Shown piece by piece: positions 16,213 to 24,547 of a DNA stretch of 35,962 nucleotides. The notes below the pieces were generated by a model. The model was not told where the DNA came from, made no database searches, and was given only the letters and a program-made list of their open reading frames with translations. The stretch is from Terriglobia bacterium. Its GTDB lineage: Bacteria > Acidobacteriota > Terriglobia > UBA7540. The position numbers were made by a program, and so were the translations under genes. How positions within the stretch are numbered: the first letter of the stretch is position 1; each line of letters starts with the position of its first letter. Location: contig JASHON010000117.1 in the NCBI GenBank assembly GCA_030041095.1, positions 1 through 35,962 of the forward strand, written 5' to 3'.

Positions 16213-17295
16213 ATGGAGATTTCACGAATTGCGTGGCTGCGTCTGCGCAACCAGCGGCTTCTTAGCAGGTCGTTCAAACGCCCCATAGATGTCGTACGAT
16301 GGTTCGGTGCGTTGCAGTCTCAAGATCTGGCAAGTTCCCTCTACGCCATCGGGCTGCGCATGCAGTGCGCCACCGACGCGCTTGTTGAACAAGCGCTTGT
16401 CGACAAAACGATTGTACGGACTTGGGCCATGCGCCGTACGATCCATTGCATTCCGGCGATGGACGCCCGATGGATGGTGCGCTTGTTGGCGCCCCGACAG
16501 AACGCGCGCATGGCTTCATATTATCGAAAGGCCGGGATCACCCATTACGATTTGGAACGCGCCGGCAAAGTTATCCACTCGGCGCTCGCAGGAGGTAAGC
16601 GGCTCATCCGCTCTGAGCTTTACGGCGAATTGAACGCAGCCGGAATAGCTACGAGCCCTTCAGCGGGCTCGATGCGAGGCTTGCATATTGTAGTCCATTG
16701 TGCCCAAGCGGGGCTGATCTGCTTGGCCTCCCGCATCGGAAAGCAACAAACCTTCGCTCTGCTCGAAGAGTGGGCTCCTGCCGGTAGAGACCTCTCGGGT
16801 AGAGAAGCGCTGGCGGAACTGGCAAAACGCTATTTTCATAGCCACGGTCCTGCCACTGTGAGGGACTTTGCATGGTGGGCAGGACTCACAGTGGCAGAAG
16901 CACGGCAGGGTTTGCGGTCCGCCTCTGATTTCCTTGAGCCTCTGACGGCTGAGGGGGTGGAATACTGGCTTGCACGTGGCGTGCGCACCGGGACGGAGTC
17001 ACCCGAAGGCTCAGTTTTCCTCCTGCCGCCCTTTGATGAATACACTGTCGCGTATGCAGACCGGAGCGCTGCAGCGGATGTGGCGATGCTGCCGCAACTT
17101 AACCACGGCATTTCGGCGAACATTATTGTCAATGGCCGGGTCGCGGGAACGTGGAAGCGCACGCTCTCAAGCAAGACCGTTGTCATCACTTGCAACCTGT
17201 TGCGCCGCCTGACCAGCGGCGAACAAGGTAACCTGAATGAGGCCGCCCAAGAATATGGCAGATTTATTCGCAGAAGAGCTTCAATTTCGACGTAG
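16213..17295 (+). CDS. Winged-helix DNA-binding protein (HTH_42, AlkZ-like)
   Basis: About 360 residues of the AlkZ/YcaQ-like family, some members of which are DNA glycosylases that unhook crosslinks or remove alkylated bases; others are clustered with genotoxin genes. Landmarks are the early FGALQSQDLASSLYAIGLR (residues 32-50), whose glutamine pair lies where the catalytic Q-x-Q/D motif is expected; then TWAMRRTIHCIPAMDARWM, a winged-helix stretch, HGPATVRDFAWWAGL and LLPPFDEYTVAYADR near the C-terminus. The frame is open to 16135, but the ATG at 16213 begins the conserved part and has AGGGAG ten bases upstream. All landmarks are intact. Glycosylase activity is inferred from the family. Confidence 0.82.
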   Translation: MEISRIAWLRLRNQRLLSRSFKRPIDVVRWFGALQSQDLASSLYAIGLRMQCATDALVEQALVDKTIVRTWAMRRTIHCIPAMDARWMVRLLAPRQNARMASYYRKAGITHYDLERAGKVIHSALAGGKRLIRSELYGELNAAGIATSPSAGSMRGLHIVVHCAQAGLICLASRIGKQQTFALLEEWAPAGRDLSGREALAELAKRYFHSHGPATVRDFAWWAGLTVAEARQGLRSASDFLEPLTAEGVEYWLARGVRTGTESPEGSVFLLPPFDEYTVAYADRSAAADVAMLPQLNHGISANIIVNGRVAGTWKRTLSSKTVVITCNLLRRLTSGEQGNLNEAAQEYGRFIRRRASIST

Positions 17296-17299
17296 GCAA

Positions 17300-17868
17300 G
17301 ATCACTTCTGCCTCACCCCGCAATCTCAAATACGTGCGAGCCTTTGGCGAGGCTTGGCCAGACGAGGCAATTATGCAACAGCTTGTTGCACAAATTCCGT
17401 GGGGTCACATCGTGCGCGTACTCGACTACGTCAAGGTCCCGACGGAGCGGGAATGGTACATCCGTCAGACCATCGAAAATGGCTGGAGCCGGAACGTTCT
17501 CGTTCATCAGATCGAGAGTGGGCTTTATAAGCGCCAAGGAAAGGCCCTGACCAATTTCACGCGAACGCTACCGGCTCCACAGTCTGAACTCGCTCAACAG
17601 GTGGTCAAAGACCCCTACAATTTCGATTTCCTTACCCTGAGCCAGGAGGCCCAAGACCGCGAACTTGAACGGGGATTGCTGGACCACATTCGAGACTTTC
17701 TATTGGAATTGGGCGTCGGCTTCGCCTTTGTCGGCAGCCAATATCCGCTGCAGGTAGGAGGCGAGGATTCCGCATCGATCTGCTCTTCTACCACCTCAAA
17801 CTCCGAGCCTTTGTAATCATTGATGTCAAGATGGAAGGCTTTAAGCTGGAATTCAGCGGCAAGATGAA
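17300..17868 (+). pseudogene. DUF1016/YhcG-family nuclease remnant
   Basis: An internal piece of a PD-(D/E)xK protein of the YhcG/DUF1016 family. The sense begins near SPRNLKYVRAFGEAWPDEA, continues through IPWGHIVRVLD, EWYIRQTIENGWSR and GVGFAFVGSQYPL, then breaks after GGED (about 17768), where one base appears lost. In the next frame it resumes with FRIDLLFYHLKLRAFVIIDV and SGKMN, which contain the nuclease core. The N-terminal domain and the last part of the nuclease domain are missing. The right edge (about 17868) is joined directly to integrase sequence. Clearly non-functional. Confidence 0.8.
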
Positions 17869-18180
17869 TTTGCAACATCTACCATCGCGACTTGCTCCCG
17901 TGCCTACGGACGGCGGGACTGCGTCACGTCACCTTCCGCGCGCTCCGTCACACGTTTGCTTCGCTACTCATCCAGAAAGGAGGCAGCCTGGCGTATGTCA
18001 AGGAGCAGATGGGGCACAGTTCGATCCAGGTGACGGTCGACACGTATGGCCACTTTGATTCAGGGTGGAAATATCGCTTGGGTGGATGCGCTGGACGAGC
18101 AAACAAGTCCACAACAAAACGTAACACCCGTGCAACAAGCCGACCGGCTGCTAATCGTGAAAGCGGGACAAGTTGTTGAA
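17869..18180 (+). pseudogene. Tyrosine recombinase C-terminal remnant at tRNA-Thr
   Basis: The last 100 codons of a second integrase, of a different type from the one at tRNA-Glu. Visible are HRDLLPCLRTAGLRHVTF, then ALRHTFASLLIQKGG (box II histidine and arginine), YVKEQMGHSSIQVT (conserved histidine) and DTYGH with the active-site tyrosine. After DTYGHF the frame breaks near 18055. The proper continuation, LIQGGNIAWVDALDEQ, is in the next frame and runs on into the tRNA. The N-terminal DNA-binding region is absent and replaced by the nuclease remnant. The gene pointed at the 3' end of tRNA-Thr, so an element probably once sat in that tRNA. Confidence 0.82.
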
Positions 18181-18185
18181 AAGAA

Positions 18186-18261
<76 letters not shown>

Positions 18262-18568
18262 ATGCTATCTACATGAAAATGCTCACCCTACAAATCCAAC
18301 CTTCCGGTCAAATCCGCAGGGTGAGCACGGTTAGGAGGAGAATAAGAAGGCGGACGCGCTCCGCCAACTCGACTCGGAGCGAGTCTATTGAATCGCGTGG
18401 GTGTATGTCAAGCTATTTTTAAAGAAAATTTCTTCGATCTAAGTTGTTTATTACCTTAAACTTATAAGCACAATATGAATTCAATTCACCGGTTTCGGTT
18501 TCCGTTTTCAGGCTCTTTCGACGGAGACCTTGGATTGACAGCAACCCTCACAAAACAATACGGTTATT
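18262..18568. other. AT-rich intergenic region with tRNA-Thr promoter and two small hairpins
   Basis: 307 bases between tRNA-Thr and the DUF6599-like gene, both on the minus strand. Besides the promoter (18382-18411) it holds two short perfect inverted repeats: GGCGGA/TCCGCC (18349-18354, 18360-18365) and GACTCG/CGAGTC (18371-18376, 18380-18385). These fall at or just after the predicted tRNA transcription start. From 18410 to 18480 it is markedly AT-rich. No gene seen. Confidence 0.5.
18382..18411 (-). promoter_or_regulatory. Promoter of tRNA-Thr
   Basis: On the minus strand: perfect TTGACA (18406-18411), an 18-base spacer and TAGACT (18382-18387), upstream of tRNA-Thr. The leader before the tRNA would be about 110 bases. 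Confidence 0.55.
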
Positions 18569-19669
18569 TCAATGGAGCCTGAGTCTGATCAATCGCTCGT
18601 CCTGCTCTCTGGAAAACCACGAGTCAGGAAATGCCTTTAATATCAAATGCTTGCAGGCAAATAGCGCAATTCCGCCCATCAATCCTAATACCGCAATCAA
18701 TAAGACCAACTCCAGGTTTCCCACGATCAGCACCATCATGTCTCGCACCATGGCGTTAGCAGGGTGGTAGGCAGGCATGCTGCTGACCCATTCTTTCACC
18801 TTAAACTGATTCAGCAACCCGTCTGCCGCGGCTTTCGATACAGCATCCAGCACCAATATGACGTAGGAACCTTGCTGGCGTCCGTAGGCTGATTCAGCGC
18901 CAAGCCGGTGCTCAACGCTCAAAGTAGACTGAATGGCTCTGTACCGCAGCTCCGCCAGTTGCGGCGTGGGATAACTAAGGACAAGCAACTTCATCAGTTC
19001 TGTGTTTCTACGATAGGTTTCAAGTTGTGCTTCGACTCCATCCGCATATCCGATGATTTGAACGGGAAATGACGGAAGGACGCTCTTCGTTGCTTCGGGA
19101 CCGAGCAAGTATTTTTCGCTGCCTGCGACCAGGCCGGGCGCGCGAAGCGGTGTGGGAAGCTTCTCCCGATCGACGGACGAAAGATGCGAGCCACCGATCG
19201 CAATAAGAAAGGAACGCAGTTCGTTCGCGGACAAGTCCGGGCGCCGGATGACGCGGATGAAGTACCGGCTCCTCACCATCAAAACCGCCTGCTGGCCCAT
19301 CCTCGCTAACTCGACGCCGGGAACAGGCTGCATGGCGGGGTCTTGATAGAACGTGAATAGGCCATAGGCGGACGACGCATCGTTCGCTTCTTCGACGAAC
19401 ACGTCTACCGTAACGCCCGCGCGCTCGTAAGTGCGCTCGAGAGCGGAGCGCGCACCGAATTCCTGATCCACGGCAACTTGGCATCCATAAGGCAGCAGGG
19501 CCTGGAGGCTTACCTTCCGCGAAGTTACCAGCATCCATTCCGGCGCCGCAACCAAGGGCATGACGTAAGGCTTCTGCGCTGAGCAGGCCGCGGCTGCACA
19601 TAATAGGATAAGGGCCGGCAATCGGAACCAACGAGCGCACCACAGCAAGGGAAAGCGTCCTCTTGGCAC
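18569..19669 (-). CDS. DUF6599-like secreted or membrane-anchored protein
   Basis: 366 residues, GTG start. An N-terminal hydrophobic segment (about 16-30, LPALILLCAAAACSAQ) is a signal peptide, possibly a lipoprotein one with cysteine near residue 29. The body contains RTYERAGVTVDVFVEEAND followed by SAYGLFTFYQDP, and a VLMVRSRYFIRVIRRPD strand. This is the pattern I associate with the DUF6599 family of Acidobacteria, in which the protein asks whether a substrate shows a change over time; its role is unknown. A second membrane helix (about 317-337, LELVLLIAVLGLMGGIALFAC) precedes a short basic tail, so the bulk lies in the periplasm. It is divergent from the TPR gene. The family name is moderately sure; the function is not known. 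Confidence 0.6.
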   Translation of the reverse strand: MPRGRFPLLWCARWFRLPALILLCAAAACSAQKPYVMPLVAAPEWMLVTSRKVSLQALLPYGCQVAVDQEFGARSALERTYERAGVTVDVFVEEANDASSAYGLFTFYQDPAMQPVPGVELARMGQQAVLMVRSRYFIRVIRRPDLSANELRSFLIAIGGSHLSSVDREKLPTPLRAPGLVAGSEKYLLGPEATKSVLPSFPVQIIGYADGVEAQLETYRRNTELMKLLVLSYPTPQLAELRYRAIQSTLSVEHRLGAESAYGRQQGSYVILVLDAVSKAAADGLLNQFKVKEWVSSMPAYHPANAMVRDMMVLIVGNLELVLLIAVLGLMGGIALFACKHLILKAFPDSWFSREQDERLIRLRLH

Positions 19670-20012
19670 AGAATATCAGAATGACCGTGAAAATTCGACA
19701 GCCACTGGCGGCGTGCCACCACACCTTTGCCGGCCCAACCCCTGCTCGTGACGCTTTGCAACACCTACGAAGAAAGAGACGCATGCCCCGGCGCTTGCGG
19801 CAGAAGAGCACAGCAAGCACCGGCCTACGCCTACCGCGCCGTGGTGTTGTTGCGGCGGAAGGGTCGCCGGACGAAGTTTTCAGAACACAGCCGGGCGCTT
19901 CTGGAAAGTTCTGATCGGTCTGGCGCTCGCATGCGCGAGTGGCCAGTCATCGACCGCCGCGCTACCGTTGCGCTGCCACAGCTCGCCACGACACACTAAG
20001 ACTCTGGATAGA
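19670..20012. other. Divergent intergenic region
   Basis: 343 bases between the leftward DUF6599-like gene and the rightward TPR gene, so both promoters should lie here, but I see no convincing -35/-10 pair. A short inverted repeat CTCGC/GCGAG (19926-19930, 19935-19939) is the only structure noticed. Open frames here look like chance. Confidence 0.4.
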
Positions 20013-21227
20013 ATGGCGAAGCGTCGCGTTAACGGTACCTGGGCAGTTTCTCTGATGATCGCGGCTGCGTGTTTGTTGGCGGCCCGATTATGTCTCCCCG
20101 CCCACGCTTCATCCCGAACCGGCGGCGAAAACCTGGTGGCGCGTGCGCTGGACGAATCCTACAATGCCGAGTACGTTCGGGCACAGCGCGACCTCGAGAC
20201 CTGGCTGCACGCTCATTCTGATGACATCCGCGCAATGAATTATCTTGCCGAAGATTTGTTGAACGAACAAATGCTTCAGGAGAACCTGTTCAACGGCGAG
20301 GCGTACATGAATAGCGGCAAGGTTTTCAACTCGCGGAAAGAACCGTTGTCCGCCGCGTTCACCGAGCGATTCAATGCTGTGCTTGATAAGGCTCAAGCAA
20401 GTGCTCAGGCCCGGCTGAAGCATAACCCTCGCGACGAAAACGCGCTCTACTGGTTAGGGGTAGCACACGGGACACGGGCGGAATTCGATTTTGTCCTGCT
20501 GCGCTCGTATTTCACAGCGCTTCACGAAGGCAAGGAAGCGTGGCAAGACCATCTGAAGCTCCTGGCGCTTGACCCGAATTATACCGACGCCTACTTCATC
20601 GTCGGCCTTGGCCGCTACACCCTCGGCATACTCCCGTGGTACGTTCGTATGGTGGCTTCGCTGCTGGGCGCTCACGGCAGCGTCAGCGAAGGCATTGCCG
20701 ATCTTCAGCGAGTGAGCAAGGAGGGCCACTATGCGCGGGTGGACGCACAAATTGTGCTTGTGCCCATCTACGAGCGGCAGAAGCAATATCCGCAGGCGTT
20801 GGAGCTTCTACGCAACCTGGAACGAGCGTATCCCGAAAACTACTTGGCGCCGCTCGAAATGGCCCGAATCGATAAGGCGGAAGGAAACTGGCGCGCCGCA
20901 GCGCAGATTTACGACGATACGGTAAGGAGGTTCGTGAACGTGAATGACAATCCGCGCGCTCTTCCGAAGGCGGAAATCCTCTACCGCGCCGGCGAAGCTC
21001 ACGAACATCTGGGCGAACTCAAGGCGGCGTTGGGAGATTTTCACTGGGCGGGGCGCGTTCGCCCCGAATCGGAGGAAGTCTACCGCGCTGATCTTGCTGC
21101 CGCCCAACTTGACCAGCGCTTGAACCACATCGCCGCCGCAAGGCAGGAATATCAGGCGGTCGCGGCGGGAATACCCAATTCGGAGATGGGCAAGGTCTCC
21201 CGCCAGGCGCTTCGTTCCCTGCATTAA
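20013..21227 (+). CDS. Secreted TPR-repeat protein
   Basis: 404 residues from the ATG at 20013. A signal peptide (VSLMIAAACLLAARLCLPAHA) is followed by helical repeats of the tetratricopeptide type. Recognisable units include NAEYVRAQRDLETWLHAHSDD, ALYWLGVAHG, AYFIVGLGRYTLG, QKQYPQALELLRNLERAYPEN, NWRAAAQIYDDTVRRF and AEILYRAGEAHEHLGELKAAL. TPR proteins serve as scaffolds for protein contacts; here in the periplasm, to judge from the signal. No catalytic motif is seen. The frame is open upstream to 19968, but the ATG at 20013 gives the proper signal peptide. It converges with lipA across 20 bp. Confidence 0.8.
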   Translation: MAKRRVNGTWAVSLMIAAACLLAARLCLPAHASSRTGGENLVARALDESYNAEYVRAQRDLETWLHAHSDDIRAMNYLAEDLLNEQMLQENLFNGEAYMNSGKVFNSRKEPLSAAFTERFNAVLDKAQASAQARLKHNPRDENALYWLGVAHGTRAEFDFVLLRSYFTALHEGKEAWQDHLKLLALDPNYTDAYFIVGLGRYTLGILPWYVRMVASLLGAHGSVSEGIADLQRVSKEGHYARVDAQIVLVPIYERQKQYPQALELLRNLERAYPENYLAPLEMARIDKAEGNWRAAAQIYDDTVRRFVNVNDNPRALPKAEILYRAGEAHEHLGELKAALGDFHWAGRVRPESEEVYRADLAAAQLDQRLNHIAAARQEYQAVAAGIPNSEMGKVSRQALRSLH

Positions 21228-21247
21228 CCACTCGCAAAGTCCGTGGC

Positions 21248-22192
21248 CTACGCGGCCCCGACCGAAGCAGCCGAAGCGCCTTTGTCTTCCGAATGCAGGG
21301 CCGCGGTCTGCTCGCGCGCATGGTACGAGCTGCGAACCAGCGGTCCGGACTCTACGTGCCGGATGCCTTCAGCTTCACCTGCGCGTTTGAGCGCGGCAAA
21401 CTCTTCAGGAGAATAGAAACGGGCCACCGGCAGTTGCTCGCCCGAGGGCCGCATATATTGGCCAATGGTGACTAACTCGACGCCTATGCCCGCAAGATCT
21501 TCCAGAACGCCACAAACTTCTTCAAACGTTTCTCCCAAACCCACCATCAACCCCGACTTCGTTGGAACGGAAGGATCAAGCGCGCGAGAACGGGTGAGCA
21601 ACTCGAGAGAGCGCTCGTATCGCGAGCCGCGGCGCGCCACCGGATACAGCCGGGGCACGGTTTCGATATTGTGATTCAAAACGTCCGGGCGGGCACGCAA
21701 AACGGCCTGAAGGGCCTCAGCGGAGCCGCGAAAGTCCGGGATCAAAACCTCAACCTGCGCCTGCGGCAAGGCGCGACGCAAGGCTTCAATGACGCGGGCG
21801 AAGATTCCTGAGCCGCCGTCTGGCAAATCGTCGCGGTCCACGGAAGTGACCACGACGTGGCTCAGGCCCATCAACTGGGCGGCGCGCGCCACGCGTTCGG
21901 GCTCTCCCGCATCAACATAGCCCCGAGGCCTGCCCTTGGGCACAGCGCAGAACCCGCAGCGGCGCGTGCATTGGTCTCCCAGAATCATGAACGTTGCCGT
22001 GCCATGTCCCCAGCATTCGCCAATGTTCGGGCAGCGCGCGCTTTCACATACCGTGTGCAGCGCCAGGCCGCGCATCAGCCCTTTCAGCTCAAAATAATTC
22101 TCTCCCGCCGGCATGCGCACCTTGAGCCACGGCGGGCGCGGCACGCGGCGCGTTGCGGGAGCGATCTGGACAAGGTCAGATTCCATCTTCAC
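21248..22192 (-). CDS. lipA: Lipoyl synthase
   Basis: Radical-SAM enzyme that inserts two sulfurs into octanoyl groups on lipoyl domains of dehydrogenase complexes. Both iron-sulfur sites are complete: the auxiliary cluster motif CESARCPNIGEC (Cys49, 54, 60) and the radical-SAM motif CTRRCGFC (Cys75, 79, 82). Also present are VVVTSVDRDDLPDGG, LNHNIETVPRLYP, KSGLMVGLGE and the C-terminal RSSYHA with the serine that ligates the auxiliary cluster. The length (314) is normal. The start is GTG at 22192 or the ATG two codons later; neither has a strong ribosome site. No lipB lies next to it. The next gene upstream on the same strand is coaE, 112 bp away. Confidence 0.97.
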   Translation of the reverse strand: MKMESDLVQIAPATRRVPRPPWLKVRMPAGENYFELKGLMRGLALHTVCESARCPNIGECWGHGTATFMILGDQCTRRCGFCAVPKGRPRGYVDAGEPERVARAAQLMGLSHVVVTSVDRDDLPDGGSGIFARVIEALRRALPQAQVEVLIPDFRGSAEALQAVLRARPDVLNHNIETVPRLYPVARRGSRYERSLELLTRSRALDPSVPTKSGLMVGLGETFEEVCGVLEDLAGIGVELVTIGQYMRPSGEQLPVARFYSPEEFAALKRAGEAEGIRHVESGPLVRSSYHAREQTAALHSEDKGASAASVGAA

Positions 22193-22304
22193 TCATTCTA
22201 TCTGCGGTCATTCAGCAGCACAATCTTCCGCATCGATTCTTTTGACCTCTCGCGAACGTCATCCGGGTCGTCTTCGCAATCCGTGGATCGTTTCCGTGAC
22301 GGCT

Positions 22305-22943
22305 CTATGCTGACCGCAAGAGCTGCCTGAGTCGGTCGTAAACGCTGGCCACCTCGCGGCGAGTCTCCTCCAGGCTCCCCGAGCAGTCGATGACGAAATC
22401 GGCGCGTCGCCGTTTCTCATCGGCAGGCATTTGCGTGGCAAAGCGCGCTTCCGCGTCTGCGCGTGAAAGGCGCGCCTTTGCCATCAGCCGCTCGATCTGC
22501 TGTTCCGGCCGGCACCACGCGACGACCATCTTCAGGAACCGTCCACTGATTCCCGCTTCGTAGATCAGCGCCGCCTCTACCAGCACGACCGCATTGGGCT
22601 CCTCACGAAGATACCGGCTGGCCATCTCTTCCTGGCGGGCGATGATCCGCGGATGAAGAATGGCCTCGAGTTTTCGCCGCTCCTCCGGATTCCTGAACAC
22701 AACGTCACCCAGTTTTCTGCGGTCAATGTTCCCCGACGGATCGAGCATTTCCGTTCCAAAGTGTTCAAGAACTTCTCCGTAAGCAGGATTGGGCGGCAGC
22801 AGAATTTCATGCGCGATAGCATCCGCATCGACAGTTCGGGCGCCCTGCTCCGCAAAGTAGGAAGCCACCGTAGTCTTTCCAGATGCAATACCACCTGTAA
22901 GTCCGAAGCACCGGATTGGGTTGCGGGATGAGCGTGAGGGCAT
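22305..22943 (-). CDS. coaE: Dephospho-CoA kinase
   Basis: Cytoplasmic kinase for the last step of coenzyme A synthesis, phosphorylating the ribose 3'-OH of dephospho-CoA. The P-loop GLTGGIASGKTTV spans residues 14-26; DADAIAHEIL follows with the catalytic aspartate, then the HPRI motif of the CoA-binding region, ALIYEAG, and the adenine-region RADFVIDCSGS near the end. At 212 residues it has the family's normal length. The start is placed at 22943; the first eight residues are polar and dispensable. It lies between lipA and the MFS gene on the same strand; both cofactor genes may share transcription. Confidence 0.95.
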   Translation of the reverse strand: MPSRSSRNPIRCFGLTGGIASGKTTVASYFAEQGARTVDADAIAHEILLPPNPAYGEVLEHFGTEMLDPSGNIDRRKLGDVVFRNPEERRKLEAILHPRIIARQEEMASRYLREEPNAVVLVEAALIYEAGISGRFLKMVVAWCRPEQQIERLMAKARLSRADAEARFATQMPADEKRRRADFVIDCSGSLEETRREVASVYDRLRQLLRSA

Positions 22944-23013
22944 GCCGTATATCAGTAGTTCGAAATGTGTTGTCAGTAGACCGTCGTCCTTGATCTTTGG
23001 CCCGCAGTCCGCT

Positions 23014-23084
23014 GTCAGTGGTCAGTGGTCCCTCGCCCGACCATTTTCCGCTGTCGATTGCGTCCTTTTGCCTTTTGCCCTTTG
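23014..23084. repeat. Two short tandem 7-mer repeats in the coaE/MFS gap
   Basis: GTCAGTG occurs twice in tandem (23014-23027), then CCTTTTG twice plus a near copy CCCTTTG (23064-23084). Both lie in the 143-bp gap between the MFS gene's 3' end and coaE. Confidence 0.55.
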
Positions 23085-23086
23085 AC

Positions 23087-24454
23087 TTACGGCCAGGCTT
23101 TGCTCCCTATTCCTTTTTCCTTCTCCGTCGCGTTACCCCAACTTCGTTCCAATTTACCGACGAGGAGCCAGTATGAAGCAAGGCCGGCGAGTAGCACGAA
23201 CGCCGCCAGCTCGAACCCTGGCGAATACGATCCCGTCAATTGAATCAAGATACCGGTGACGAGAGGGGCGAGGATGCCGGCAATATTGCCGAACAGGTTT
23301 TCGAACCCAGTCCAAAGCCCAACCTGATCGCGCGGCGCGCAGCACTGCAGGATGACGATGAGGTTACCCGTCGATAACCCGACGAGCGAACCGCCCAGAA
23401 TCAGCGTCACGGCGGCGGAGACGCTGCTCGCGTGCGCCGCGGGAATGAGCAGGAGTCCCGTGATAAACGCAAACGTGATCATGCCCTTGCGGGTGAGCGT
23501 TTCGTTCCATCCCCGGCGGACTAACCGATCGGCGAGCCAGCCACCGAGCGGCTCCGAAATGCCAAAGATAAGGAAAGGCGCGACCGAGTAAAGTCCAGCC
23601 TTCAAAACCGTCAAGTGGCGCTCGGTGACGAGATAATCCGGCAGCCAGGTTACGAGCAAATACCAATAGTAATCGAAGCAGAAAAAGCCAAGGCAGATGC
23701 CCAGCAGATCGCGGTTGAGCAAGCGTGGATGACCGGGCTGCAATTGTGGCTGGAGCTCAACCGCACTGATGCTGCCGGCGTTCGCATGGCGGGCCGCAGA
23801 CACGGCTGCGCGGTTGCGGCGCCTTTCCGCGCGAACGCTCGAAGGAAACGCCAGAAGCCACGGGCCCAGCCACACGAACGCCACAAAACCAACTACGATG
23901 AAAGTCAGCCGCCAGCCGAAGTGAATGATCAAGAGCGGGATCACCACGCCGCCGAGCGCCATGCCGCAACGCGTGCCGAAATCGAACAGGCCGCTGGGCA
24001 AGCCGCTCTTATCGGGAGGGAAGAGAAGGGTGACGATCTTGGTTCCTCCCGGGAGATAGATGGATTCCCCGACACCCAAGAAGATGCGGGTGGTAAGAAG
24101 GATCGCAAAGGTTTTGGCTACGCCCGCTGCGCCTTGTGCGAAAGACCATAGCGCGAAAGCCCCGGCGTAAAGCCAACGCAAATTCAGGTTATCGACCGCC
24201 CAGCCGATCGGCACCTGCATCAATGCATAGGACCAGAAAAACGCCGAAAGCAGAACCCCTTTGGCTTCGGGCCCAAGATGAAGGTCACGTGAGATCAGAG
24301 GAAGAGAAATGGAGAGCGTGAAGCGATCCAGATAGTTGATCAGCGACGCGGCGAACAGCAGTCCAATGATGCCCCAACGGCGGGCCTCCGTCACGCTGAA
24401 ATGGGGCCCGTCGACGCGCTCTCGCATCGCAAAGTTTCCGCCGGATTCAGTCAT
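23087..24454 (-). CDS. MFS transporter, ACS (anion:cation symporter)-like
   Basis: 455-residue major facilitator with 12 predicted membrane segments in two halves. The first half has the family feature DRFTLSISLPLISRDLHL after helix 1, then GVLLSAFFWSYALMQVPIGW and GWAVDNLNLRW in the helix 2-3 loop, and TRIFLGVGESIYLPGG in helix 4. This resembles the ACS group that takes up organic anions such as hexuronates or phthalate, driven by protons. A polar loop of about 40 residues (rich in Arg/Ala) joins the halves, and the second half ends with a basic tail. The substrate is unknown. A second start at codon 10 is possible. It is divergent from the metallo-hydrolase gene. Confidence 0.88.
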   Translation of the reverse strand: MTESGGNFAMRERVDGPHFSVTEARRWGIIGLLFAASLINYLDRFTLSISLPLISRDLHLGPEAKGVLLSAFFWSYALMQVPIGWAVDNLNLRWLYAGAFALWSFAQGAAGVAKTFAILLTTRIFLGVGESIYLPGGTKIVTLLFPPDKSGLPSGLFDFGTRCGMALGGVVIPLLIIHFGWRLTFIVVGFVAFVWLGPWLLAFPSSVRAERRRNRAAVSAARHANAGSISAVELQPQLQPGHPRLLNRDLLGICLGFFCFDYYWYLLVTWLPDYLVTERHLTVLKAGLYSVAPFLIFGISEPLGGWLADRLVRRGWNETLTRKGMITFAFITGLLLIPAAHASSVSAAVTLILGGSLVGLSTGNLIVILQCCAPRDQVGLWTGFENLFGNIAGILAPLVTGILIQLTGSYSPGFELAAFVLLAGLASYWLLVGKLERSWGNATEKEKGIGSKAWP

Positions 24455-24507
24455 TCAAGGGTCCGCATGGTCACCAGCTTTTTCTTCCGGATGCTGAGCC
24501 ACTCGCC

Positions 24508-24513
24508 TATAAT
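24508..24513 (+). promoter_or_regulatory. Candidate -10 box of the metallo-hydrolase gene
   Basis: A perfect TATAAT, 34 bases before the TTG start at 24548. The -35 position (TTCCGG, 24485-24490) is poor. Confidence 0.4.
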
Positions 24514-24547
24514 CGGCATAGCGGCTTGATCACGACGAGGGAGATTC

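Noticed and set aside
19663-19999. Open frames in the divergent gap before the TPR gene
   Set aside because: Arginine-rich chance frames in GC-rich DNA with no ribosome site and no recognisable motif.
23014-23084. A CRISPR array
   Set aside because: The repeats are only seven bases, lie in direct tandem without spacers and number two or three.
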